Assembly (NCBI RefSeq): GCF_900101875.1
Contig: NZ_FNAI01000006.1
Span: 186,001 to 250,000, forward strand
Length of the DNA: 64,000 nucleotides
Source: Mucilaginibacter pineti
GTDB taxonomy: Bacteria; Bacteroidota; Bacteroidia; Sphingobacteriales; Sphingobacteriaceae
Direction: 5' to 3'
Position numbers and translations under genes: made by a program. Positions 8,176-15,946 of the stretch are shown here, in pieces (within the stretch, counting starts at the first letter, position 1; every line of letters begins with the position of its first letter). Under the pieces are notes generated by a model. It was not told the DNA's origin. It was given only the letters and a program-made list of their open reading frames with translations, and did not search any database.

Positions 8176-9447
8176 ATGACCGAACAGGGGCTTAATATTA
8201 TACTGGTAGTTACCGTACTGCTGCTTATAGATCTTTATGTGCTGCAAGGCATACGCGGTGCCTTCAAAAAATGGAAGCTCCCGCATAAGCAGGGCTTCAC
8301 CGTTTTTTACTGGGCGTTTGCTATCATTATAATTACAGGGCTGCTGTTAGGCGTTTATGTAAATGTAGGCGTAGGCTTGCGCGCGGCAGGTTTAATGGCT
8401 TTTTTCCTGGTATTTTTAGGCAAGATCTCCTTCTTGCCTTTTCTGTTTATTGACGATGTACGCCGCCTGCTGATCTGGAACCGTGCCCGAAAAAAACAGC
8501 CGGCGGTTAGTCCGGCGGTTATGAGTGTGCCCAATAGTATCCCCCGGTCGGAGTTTTTGATGAAAGCCGGCTTATTGGCGGGTGCCGTACCATTGGCCGC
8601 CATAAAAGTTCAGATGCCCAAGGGCTTGTATGATTACCACGTAAAGTACCAAACCATGTACCTGCCCAATTTGCCAAAGGCTTTTGACGGCATTAAACTT
8701 GGGCAGATCTCTGATATCCACTCGGGTAGTTTTTACAACAAAAAGGCAGTGCGCGGTGGCGTTGAAATGCTGCTGAAAGAAAAACCCGATCTTATATTTT
8801 TCACCGGCGACCTGGTTAACGGCCAAGCCGAAGAGATGAATGATTACCAGGATATTTTCTCAAAGGTGAAAGCTCCTTTGGGCGTATACTCTTGCCTGGG
8901 AAATCATGATTATGGCGATTATGGTACCTGGGACAATCCCGCCGATAAAAAGAAAAATCACGAACAGTTGATCCTTACCCATAAAAACATGGGCTGGGAC
9001 CTGCTGCAAAACACCCATCGCCGCCTAAAAGTTGATGGCGAGGAAATAGGCATCTTAGGCATTGAAAACTGGGGCGAGCTTAGCCGTTTCCCAAAATATG
9101 GCCGCATGGACCTTGCCGTTAAAGATACCGACGACTTGCCGGTTAAGCTGCTGTTATCACATGATCCTTCGCATTGGCGGGCGCAGGTATTGCCAGAATA
9201 CCCTCAAATCGATGCTATGTTCTCGGGTCATACGCATGGTATGCAGTTTGGCGTTCAAACCAAATATTTTCAGTGGAGCCCTATTGAATATGTTTATAAA
9301 GAGTGGGCAGGCTTTTATTACGAAGGTAAACAGCAGCTTTATGTAAACGTAGGTTACGGCTTTGTGGGTTTTGCCGGGAGGGTTGGAATATTACCGGAGA
9401 TTACGATATTTACATTAAAATCCGGACAAGATCCTGCACGCTCCTGA
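8176..9447 (+). CDS. Membrane-anchored metallophosphoesterase (YkuE-like)
   Basis: A 423-residue protein. The first 150 residues have about four membrane segments (around 5-22, 43-60, 67-85 and a weak one near 125), then a calcineurin-like phosphoesterase domain. All metal-binding blocks are present: QISDIHSG (DxH), FTGDLVN (GD), CLGNHDYG (GNHD), LSHDPSHW and the final SGHTHG. The fold is that of YkuE/YaeI-type enzymes, some of which act on lipid-linked pyrophosphates or UDP-diacylglucosamine; the substrate here is unknown. The start at 8176 is 22 bases after the ATPase stop. The membrane anchor and the two following genes (UbiA-like and methyltransferase) hint at lipid chemistry, which is an inference. 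Confidence 0.88.
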   Translation: MTEQGLNIILVVTVLLLIDLYVLQGIRGAFKKWKLPHKQGFTVFYWAFAIIIITGLLLGVYVNVGVGLRAAGLMAFFLVFLGKISFLPFLFIDDVRRLLIWNRARKKQPAVSPAVMSVPNSIPRSEFLMKAGLLAGAVPLAAIKVQMPKGLYDYHVKYQTMYLPNLPKAFDGIKLGQISDIHSGSFYNKKAVRGGVEMLLKEKPDLIFFTGDLVNGQAEEMNDYQDIFSKVKAPLGVYSCLGNHDYGDYGTWDNPADKKKNHEQLILTHKNMGWDLLQNTHRRLKVDGEEIGILGIENWGELSRFPKYGRMDLAVKDTDDLPVKLLLSHDPSHWRAQVLPEYPQIDAMFSGHTHGMQFGVQTKYFQWSPIEYVYKEWAGFYYEGKQQLYVNVGYGFVGFAGRVGILPEITIFTLKSGQDPARS

Positions 9448-9482
9448 CCATAAGCTAAAAGGCAGGTGGCTATTTATTACCG

Positions 9483-10370
9483 ATGAAGAAAACAATAAAA
9501 CAAGCCTTTGATTTTCTGCTTTTCAGTAATATTTTCATGTCGCTTTGCGCGGTTGCGCAGGCCTTGGTTACCTTTCATTTAATTGGCGTAAAGCCCGTAC
9601 CTGCAGTGTTGGGTTTACTGTTTACATCTACGCTGGGCATTTACAACTTTTGCATTCTTATCACCAAACCCAGAAGTCCGCAAACATCGCCGTATACGCG
9701 GGTTCGTTGGTTTTTTGGGCATTACCGGCTTATGGTTACGTTTACCATAGTTTCGCTGTTGTCGTTAATCCCCCTGTTTTTTCTGATCACTACTGAATCA
9801 AAAATACTGCTCATTTTTTTGGGTTGCCTTTCGTTCAGCTACAGCCTGCCGCTTTTTAGTGTCGGCGATCATAAGTTCGGCCTCCGTAATATCCCCGGTT
9901 TAAAACCCTTCCTTATTACCCTGGTGTGGACGATGAGCTGCGTACTATTCCCTGTATTGGAAGTGCTGCATCGCAATACCGACTATATTTCTATGCGCGA
10001 TACCACCATCCTTATAGCCAAACGCTTCCTTTTTATTGGCGCGCTTACTATCCCCTTTGATATCCGCGATTTATTTGACGACCGTAAAATGGGCTTGAAA
10101 ACCATACCCGTAGTTTGGGGCGAAAAAAATGCCTACCTGTTTTGCCAGGTTTTACTGGCCGGTTACGTTGCGCTGCTCTTCCTTTTTAAACATAACGGCT
10201 TCAATACCGATTTTTGGGCACTTACTACTACCACCATATTAACAGGCTGGCTTATCTTTAAATCGGCCTGGAAAAAGGACGAATACTACTACTTTTTTTA
10301 TATGGATGGCGTGCTGATACTTCAGTATATTATCATCATCGCTTTCAACCTCGTTTTCAGCGGTCATTAA
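9483..10370 (+). CDS. UbiA-like membrane protein lacking the first Asp motif
   Basis: A 295-residue polytopic membrane protein with about eight hydrophobic segments. The second aspartate-rich motif of the UbiA prenyltransferase superfamily is clear: DIRDLFDDRKMGLKT (193-207). The FSYSLPLF segment (118-125) corresponds to the conserved YSPPxR region. The first motif, normally NDxxDxxxD at the end of helix 2, is replaced by YNFCILITKPR (54-64), with no aspartate. UbiA enzymes need both motifs to bind Mg-diphosphate, so this may be non-prenylating or use another substrate. It lies 35 bases after the phosphoesterase and 3 bases before a methyltransferase, so the three form an operon. Confidence 0.75.
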   Translation: MKKTIKQAFDFLLFSNIFMSLCAVAQALVTFHLIGVKPVPAVLGLLFTSTLGIYNFCILITKPRSPQTSPYTRVRWFFGHYRLMVTFTIVSLLSLIPLFFLITTESKILLIFLGCLSFSYSLPLFSVGDHKFGLRNIPGLKPFLITLVWTMSCVLFPVLEVLHRNTDYISMRDTTILIAKRFLFIGALTIPFDIRDLFDDRKMGLKTIPVVWGEKNAYLFCQVLLAGYVALLFLFKHNGFNTDFWALTTTTILTGWLIFKSAWKKDEYYYFFYMDGVLILQYIIIIAFNLVFSGH

Positions 10371-10373
10371 TAT

Positions 10374-10991
10374 ATGGCAGCCAATTTCAATAATTCGGCC
10401 TGGTTTTACGATCGACTTTCGAGGCTGGTTTATGGCAAAGCGCTGGTAAATGCGCAGTTGTATTTAATTGGCTTTATTAAACCCAATAGCAAAATACTGA
10501 TAGTTGGCGGCGGTACCGGCTGGATATTGGAAGAGCTTACCAAGCTTCATCCATCGGGGCTAAATATTGTTTATGTAGAAGTAGCCGCCGATATGATGGC
10601 CATTTCCCGTAAAAGAAACACCAGCGATAACCATATAACCTTTATACAGGATGCCGTGGAAAATGTAAATCTACAGCCTGATTTTGACGCCGTCATCACT
10701 CCTTTTTTATTCGACAATTTTACCGAGCAAACCTTAAAAACGGTATTTACCCATCTTCATCGTTCACTAAAACCCGGCGGTCAATGGCTTAATGCCGATT
10801 TTCAGCTTACCGGCAAATGGTGGCAGCAATTTTTACTAAAAAGCATGTTTGTATTTTTCAGGCTCATATGTGGCATTGAAGCCAGCAAGCTCCCGGGAAT
10901 TGAATCGCACTTTAATTTAAATGGGTACGGTATTATTGGTGAAAAGACTTTTTATAATGATTTCATTGTGGCGAGGGTGTATGGGAGGTGA
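10374..10991 (+). CDS. Class I SAM-dependent methyltransferase
   Basis: A 205-residue cytosolic enzyme. Motif I is KILIVGGGTGWILEEL (residues 40-55), motif II ends in the acidic YVEVAADM (about 63-70), motif III includes FIQDAVENV and the post-motif PDFDAVITPFLFDNF. The C-terminal half keeps the HRSLKPGGQWLNADF strand of UbiE/COQ5-like enzymes. The start is 3 bases after the UbiA-like gene, which shows cotranscription and suggests methylation of the same isoprenoid or lipid product. The substrate is not identifiable. Confidence 0.85.
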   Translation: MAANFNNSAWFYDRLSRLVYGKALVNAQLYLIGFIKPNSKILIVGGGTGWILEELTKLHPSGLNIVYVEVAADMMAISRKRNTSDNHITFIQDAVENVNLQPDFDAVITPFLFDNFTEQTLKTVFTHLHRSLKPGGQWLNADFQLTGKWWQQFLLKSMFVFFRLICGIEASKLPGIESHFNLNGYGIIGEKTFYNDFIVARVYGR

Positions 10992-10995
10992 TTAG

Positions 10996-11283
10996 TTAAT
11001 CATCATACCAGCCATTCCATAAAGGGTTGTTTGCAATTATAAGCTCGTCCTTCTTTTGCCGTGACCCGGCCTTCAATTGTTTTTCCCGTGCAATAGCATC
11101 CTGTATCCATTGGAACTCTTCATAATAAACCAACTTATTAAGTTCATACTTCGAAGAAAAACCTTTGTATATCTTCAGCTTATGTTCATTTATCCTGCTT
11201 TGAAGATCACTGGTTACACCCACATATAAAACGTTATTATATTTATTGGTAATAATGTAAACGTAATACTCATGAACTTTCAT
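10996..11283 (-). CDS. Small single-domain GIY-YIG nuclease
   Basis: A 95-residue protein that is essentially one GIY-YIG domain. The two tyrosine strands read YYVYIITN and LYVGVT, the catalytic arginine lies in LQSRINEHK, and the metal-binding glutamate is in AREKQLKAG. It belongs to the UPF0213/YhbQ-type group of stand-alone GIY-YIG proteins, common in Bacteroidota and often present in many copies. Its start codon is 33 bases from the first of two near-identical dispersed palindromes (11316-11408 and 11443-11540). Whether the nuclease acts on those palindromes is a hypothesis. It converges with the methyltransferase gene, 4 bases away. Confidence 0.88.
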   Translation of the reverse strand: MKVHEYYVYIITNKYNNVLYVGVTSDLQSRINEHKLKIYKGFSSKYELNKLVYYEEFQWIQDAIAREKQLKAGSRQKKDELIIANNPLWNGWYDD

Positions 11284-11315
11284 TCTCTAAATAAATAGTT
11301 TGTTATTGCAACTTT

Positions 11316-11408
11316 TGTCATTGCGAGCGTAGCGTGGCAATCGCATCAAACAGATCCGTCGTGCAAGACGGCTTAGCAAGTGGGATTGCTTCGTGCCTCG
11401 CAATGACA
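11316..11408. repeat. Dispersed imperfect palindrome, copy 1 (TGTCATTGCGAG family)
   Basis: A 93-bp element with terminal inverted repeats: TGTCATTGCGAGCG at the left and CGCAATGACA at the right, with GTGGCAATC facing GGATTGCTTC inside. It matches copies at 11443-11540 and 57575-57670; the central 30-40 bases differ between copies. Confidence 0.85.
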
Positions 11409-11442
11409 AAGGGATAATAACGCAATGCAACCAACCAAACTT

Positions 11443-11540
11443 TGTCATTGCGAGCGTAGCGTGGCAATCTCATTATGCTATTTCACCATGCTAAGTGTGC
11501 TACCCTGTCCTGTGGGATTGCTTCGTGCCTCGCAATGACA
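11443..11540. repeat. Dispersed imperfect palindrome, copy 2 (TGTCATTGCGAG family)
   Basis: The same termini as copy 1, in the same orientation, 34 bases further on. The central part differs from copy 1 (CTCATTATGCTATTTC instead of GCATCAAACAGATC). With copy 1 it fills the 273-base gap between the GIY-YIG gene and the response regulator. Confidence 0.85.
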
Positions 11541-11556
11541 TGGGTAACGTTATTAT

Positions 11557-12249
11557 CTACTGATTATACACAAACTTATATCCTATCCCTCTTACAGTTT
11601 GTAAATACTGCGGCGAATCGGCGTTGGTTTCTATTTTTTTACGGAGGCGAACGATGTGCATATCCAGGGTACGGGTATTTACATCGGCATTATAGCCCCA
11701 AACTTCCATCATCAGTTCTTCGCGGTTAATTACCTTGTTCTTGTTTTTCAAAAAGTATAGTAATATCCTGTTTTCCAGTATGGTGAGTTCAATTTTGCGG
11801 CTGTCCCTTATCAGCAGGTGGGTATTTGGCAAATGCTCCATATTGGCAAACTTGTATGATTCTGCCTTTTCGCTGTTCAGGGAAAATTTGATCTTATTAT
11901 CAATCATGGCTACCAGCACATCCATGTTAAAAGGCTTGGTAATATAGTCGGATACGCCAAAGTTGTAGGCCTCAATCTTGTCTACATCCTGGGCCTTGGC
12001 GGTCATCATGATCACCAGCTTATCGTAACCTTTATCGCGAATGTTGCTGCACACCTGCGAACCGGGTTGTCCGGGCAGCATCCAGTCAAGCAGTACAATA
12101 TCGGGCTGCTCTTCCAGTATAATTTTCTCGGCATCGTCGCCGTTATCGGCTTCCAAAACTTTATAACCTTCGGTTTGCAAACGCTCTGCTACCAGGAAAC
12201 GAAGATTTTCATCATCTTCAACCAGTGCAATTTTAATTTCTTTGTTCAT
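11557..12249 (-). CDS. OmpR-family response regulator
   Basis: A 230-residue two-domain regulator. The receiver domain (5-120) has the acidic pair EDD at 11-13, the phosphoacceptor Asp55 in IVLLDWMLPG, the conserved Thr in MMTAKAQ and Lys in TKPFN. The C-terminal winged helix (about 135-228) ends in the recognition segment TRTLDMHIVRLRKKIE and the wing TVRGIGYKF. It is the last gene of the S9-like, kinase, regulator operon, 3 bases after the kinase stop. It presumably relays the adjacent kinase's signal to transcription; target genes are unknown. Confidence 0.93.
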   Translation of the reverse strand: MNKEIKIALVEDDENLRFLVAERLQTEGYKVLEADNGDDAEKIILEEQPDIVLLDWMLPGQPGSQVCSNIRDKGYDKLVIMMTAKAQDVDKIEAYNFGVSDYITKPFNMDVLVAMIDNKIKFSLNSEKAESYKFANMEHLPNTHLLIRDSRKIELTILENRILLYFLKNKNKVINREELMMEVWGYNADVNTRTLDMHIVRLRKKIETNADSPQYLQTVRGIGYKFVYNQ

Positions 12250-12252
12250 AAT

Positions 12253-13896
12253 TTAATTTTCGAATGGAAGCGTAACTATAAATTCCGAGCCCTCATTAAT
12301 TTTACTGCGAACGGTTATCTCGCCGTTCATAAAATTAACCAGTTCTTTGCAAAAAGCCAAACCCAAACCTACACTTCCGTTTTGGTTATATTGGTTTTCT
12401 ATCCTGTAAAACTTCTTAAAAACATTATTCAGTTCGTTTTTAGGAATCCCTATCCCTTTATCAACAAACGAAAACACAATATTCCTCTTTTCATGTGTAA
12501 TATTTATGTTCAGTTCCTTTTTCTGCGGATGCGAATATTTGTAGGCATTTTCAATAAGGTTTTGAAACACGCTGCCCAACAGCACCGGGTCGGTATAAAA
12601 AAGTTTTACGTCGCTAATTTTACACTTCACCTTAAAATCGGGGTATTTAATTTTAAAGGTATCAATATATCTGCTGGTAAACTCGTCAACAACAATTTCT
12701 TCCCTTTTTAGGGTGATGGATTTATTTTCTAACTGGGTGAACGATAGTAGCTTATTCATCAGATCGTTCAGCTTATCGGCCTCTTCATCCAGTATTTTAC
12801 CGTAGTGTTTGCGTTGCCGCTCGGTAAGTTCACCGTCGCCACGCAGGTTTGAGCCAGCAATTTTTATAACGCTTACCGGGGTTTTAAACTCATGGGTAAA
12901 GTTGTTTATAAAATCGTACTGCAGCTTAAACAGTTTTATATTAACGTTAAGGTTGCGGTAGATAAGCCAGCCTATCAATACCAAAAATAAGGTAACAAGT
13001 AGTATGGCTGCGCCAATCGGCATAAACCGGCGATTGATTTCGGCCGTGAGATAGCCGTTTGCCGAGCTAAAAAATAATTTATAGTCAGAAAAAGCACCAG
13101 GGAAGGCCACCTCGGTTATCATTTTATCTCCTTCGCTGTCAATAGGGTCATATACCATTGGCTGTATAGATACATTTTGATACAACTCCTGGTGCGTATT
13201 TTTTACCTTGAGCATATAGGGATCAAGGTGAAAAGTCATCATGTTTTGCTTGTATGATGCCGGGGCTTCATGACGCCTTTGCAGCTCGCGGTATATTTTC
13301 ACATCCTCCCGGCGCAGGATGTTGGTGTAGGTAATTTTATCGGGTTTTACATCCCAAAAGGTTTTATAAAGCTCGTTTTGGCTGGATACGCGCGATGTAT
13401 CTGAAAAGGCAATATAGTTGTTAAGTTTAAGGGCCATTTCCTTAAAATCGGTTTCATCGCCGGGGAATATCTGTCTTGTTCCAAAAATATTACCGTTTAT
13501 ATGCCAGTATTGGTATATAGCCTTTGCAGATATGCTAAGGTCGTTTCTTCGGATAGTTATTGGGGCAACCTCTCCTATCTGTACGTCATAAAAAACCACC
13601 CGCTTTACAAAAACATAATCATGAAAAACAGATAGCGCGTATTTAGCCGCCGATGCCGAATCAAGAAAACCCTGGTATGATGTTATCTCGGGGATTTTGT
13701 TTTGAAAAAAATCATTGTAGGGCTTAACGGTTTGCTCCAGCACCTCAATTTTTTTGGATGCAAACTCATTCTCAACATATTTAGCCGTAAGGTTATAGGA
13801 GATAAAAAGCGCCACCACAAACGTAATGGCTGTAAACACCAGGAATATAACAATGAGCGAAAAATTTTTACGATAAACGTTTTTTTGAGCTGCCAT
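12253..13896 (-). CDS. Membrane sensor histidine kinase
   Basis: A 547-residue kinase with two membrane helices (about 13-34 and 291-313) around a periplasmic sensor region of roughly 255 residues with no domain I recognise. The H-box is NNFTHEFKTPVSVI, with His335 as phosphoacceptor. The ATPase domain has the N-box FQNLIENAYKYS, G1 FVDKGIGIP, the F-box FKKFYRIE and G2 SVGLGLAFCKELV. There is no HAMP domain. The start is 6 bases after the stop of the S9-like lipoprotein gene, so the putative extracytoplasmic S9-like protein and the kinase are made together, which suggests it could be part of the sensing complex. Confidence 0.93.
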   Translation of the reverse strand: MAAQKNVYRKNFSLIVIFLVFTAITFVVALFISYNLTAKYVENEFASKKIEVLEQTVKPYNDFFQNKIPEITSYQGFLDSASAAKYALSVFHDYVFVKRVVFYDVQIGEVAPITIRRNDLSISAKAIYQYWHINGNIFGTRQIFPGDETDFKEMALKLNNYIAFSDTSRVSSQNELYKTFWDVKPDKITYTNILRREDVKIYRELQRRHEAPASYKQNMMTFHLDPYMLKVKNTHQELYQNVSIQPMVYDPIDSEGDKMITEVAFPGAFSDYKLFFSSANGYLTAEINRRFMPIGAAILLVTLFLVLIGWLIYRNLNVNIKLFKLQYDFINNFTHEFKTPVSVIKIAGSNLRGDGELTERQRKHYGKILDEEADKLNDLMNKLLSFTQLENKSITLKREEIVVDEFTSRYIDTFKIKYPDFKVKCKISDVKLFYTDPVLLGSVFQNLIENAYKYSHPQKKELNINITHEKRNIVFSFVDKGIGIPKNELNNVFKKFYRIENQYNQNGSVGLGLAFCKELVNFMNGEITVRSKINEGSEFIVTLPFEN

Positions 13897-13902
13897 AACG
13901 GA

Positions 13903-15792
13903 CTACTGTTTAACCCGCATGTTATTATCCAGGAATTTTTCTATCTCGGTATACATTTCCATTCGGTTATGCTCGCTGCGGAAAAAGGCGCGTTCATTTG
14001 GTTTTAAAAAGTATTTCACATCAACGTTGTGTTTGCGCAGCTCGCGCACAAACTGGTTTAACTCGCTGATGTTTGCCCGCTGATCTTTAGCCCCTTGAAA
14101 TATAATTAAAGGTACTTTTATTTTATCAGTATGAAAAACTGGAGATATAGCCCTTAACTGGTCGGCGTCTGTTTCGGGATTGCCAACCATTTCATAGGTC
14201 ATTTTTAGGTATGGTTTAAAAAACGGCGGGGCATCTTTTATATAAGTAAAAAAGTTTATGAGGCCGTACTGCACCACCGCGCAGTTATACAATTCGGGAT
14301 GGAAGGACACGCCATACAAAGCCGAGAAGCCGCCAAACCTGCCGCCAAAAATGGCTATCTTTTTGGGGTTAGCTATTTTTTTTGCAATAAGCCAATGCAC
14401 CCCATCTGTAATATCATCCTGTATTTTGCCACCCACTTGTTTGTATCCGGCACTTTTAAAGGCCTTACCATACCCCGTTGAGCCACGATAATTTATTTGG
14501 AACACGGCGTAGCCTCTGTTGGCTAAAAACTGTACCTGCTCGTCATATCCCCAAGAGTCCCTGTTCCAGGGACCGTCATGCGGCATAACCACTACCGGTA
14601 AGTTGGTTTTTTTATCGCCTTGAGGCAGGGTTAAATAACCGTTTATCAACAGGCCATCACTTGCTTTGTAGGCTATTGGCTGCATACTGCAAAGTTCATC
14701 TGGCAACAGGTTCGCATTAATATCACCCAGTTTGGTGAGCTTACCGGTGTTGTTTTCGTACAAGTAATAGGAGCCGGGGTTACGGTCGGTAAAAGTGTTC
14801 AGGATAAACTTATTTTCGGAGCTGTCGCGGTCAACTATCTTTATTTCATAACCTTTAAGCTGCTGCTGTACATTTTTGTACATATGTTCAATATCGGCGG
14901 CTAAAAAATGTTTTTGGGGCTTGGCTTCTTCCCAGCCGGCAAATTCCACGCGGTGCTTATTTTTTGAATATTCAACAAACAACAGATCGGCGTTATCGCT
15001 GGCATAAATTGTTCGTTGCTCCTTACCATCCTCGGCATTAATTTCAACCAAAGCCATCTTATCGCGATTAACATTGGATAGCGCGTAGAAATAATTCTTT
15101 ACACCTGAAAAAGCTATCGGCCTTACCGAGTTTTTGAAGTTATTTTCAATGATGGGTTTAAAAGGCGTATTATCATCGGGCCGGTAAAGTATGGTTTCGT
15201 TTACCCCGTCAGATGATCGCACTAAACGAATTTTGCCGTCAGCATCGGGATACCAATCTGTAATGCTACCCGTGTTTATCAGGTACGGGGTAAGCTCGCC
15301 AGTTTGGAGGTTAAGTCTGTAGATATCAAAATTACCCGGATCGCGTTTGTTCATCCGTATGGTAATAATATCGGGCTGCAATTTATTACGGTTAACCAAA
15401 TTCACCCGCACCTTTTCCTGCGACATGATGATGTGCGTTTTATGGGTAGCCAAATCAAGAACATACATCTTAAAGCTATCATTAGCTATAAAATCCTGAC
15501 TAAAAACTATCTGGTTATTGTAAGTCCAAAAGTAATCTCCCCGTACCGGGTTATCGGTAAACGACGTCAGCATTTGTTCGGTACCGTCGGCAAGTGATTG
15601 TATAAAAAGGTTTTGTCTTTCTTTATAGGGCTTTAAGTAAGAAACGTACTTGCCATCGGGCGAGATTCTGTATGAACTTTTTTCTGGGGTTTTAAAAAAA
15701 TCGGCAATGGGTATCTGCTTCACATGATTCTTGCAGGAACCTAATGTTATGAAAACACCTATAAATAAAAAAAGTCGCAGTCGGCCCAACAT
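13903..15792 (-). CDS. S9 prolyl-oligopeptidase-like lipoprotein with lost Ser and His
   Basis: A 629-residue lipoprotein (signal MLGRLRLFLFIGVFITLGSC, lipobox cysteine 20). Residues 35-365 are the beta-propeller part of an S9 peptidase; 380-625 are the alpha/beta-hydrolase part. The nucleophile elbow, normally GGSYGG, reads GGRFGG (483-488), so the catalytic serine is Arg485. The catalytic Asp570 remains in GAKDQR. The catalytic His, normally in NEGHGF, is Ala602 in NERAFF. Both changes are clear in the DNA and the frame is intact around them. The protein is therefore very probably a non-catalytic binding or sensor protein. It heads an operon with a sensor kinase and a response regulator, spaced 6 and 3 bases apart. 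Confidence 0.9.
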   Translation of the reverse strand: MLGRLRLFLFIGVFITLGSCKNHVKQIPIADFFKTPEKSSYRISPDGKYVSYLKPYKERQNLFIQSLADGTEQMLTSFTDNPVRGDYFWTYNNQIVFSQDFIANDSFKMYVLDLATHKTHIIMSQEKVRVNLVNRNKLQPDIITIRMNKRDPGNFDIYRLNLQTGELTPYLINTGSITDWYPDADGKIRLVRSSDGVNETILYRPDDNTPFKPIIENNFKNSVRPIAFSGVKNYFYALSNVNRDKMALVEINAEDGKEQRTIYASDNADLLFVEYSKNKHRVEFAGWEEAKPQKHFLAADIEHMYKNVQQQLKGYEIKIVDRDSSENKFILNTFTDRNPGSYYLYENNTGKLTKLGDINANLLPDELCSMQPIAYKASDGLLINGYLTLPQGDKKTNLPVVVMPHDGPWNRDSWGYDEQVQFLANRGYAVFQINYRGSTGYGKAFKSAGYKQVGGKIQDDITDGVHWLIAKKIANPKKIAIFGGRFGGFSALYGVSFHPELYNCAVVQYGLINFFTYIKDAPPFFKPYLKMTYEMVGNPETDADQLRAISPVFHTDKIKVPLIIFQGAKDQRANISELNQFVRELRKHNVDVKYFLKPNERAFFRSEHNRMEMYTEIEKFLDNNMRVKQ

Positions 15793-15946
15793 TGTTATTA
15801 TGCCCAGTTATATTAATCAGGTCAAATTAGACAAATTAAGTTGATGTTGTTAAAATGTCACTATAATTTTACCCGGTTTTACCGTTATATGAATATAAAC
15901 AATAAGCGGGTTTCGGCATAAGTATTATTTGACTATTTTTGAATTG

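Noticed and set aside
13903..15792. Frameshift or sequencing artefact behind the S9 active-site changes
   Set aside because: Both changed motifs are in an unbroken frame with the conserved flanking residues (GG.FGG and NE..FFR..HNRMEMY) in register, so they are substitutions.
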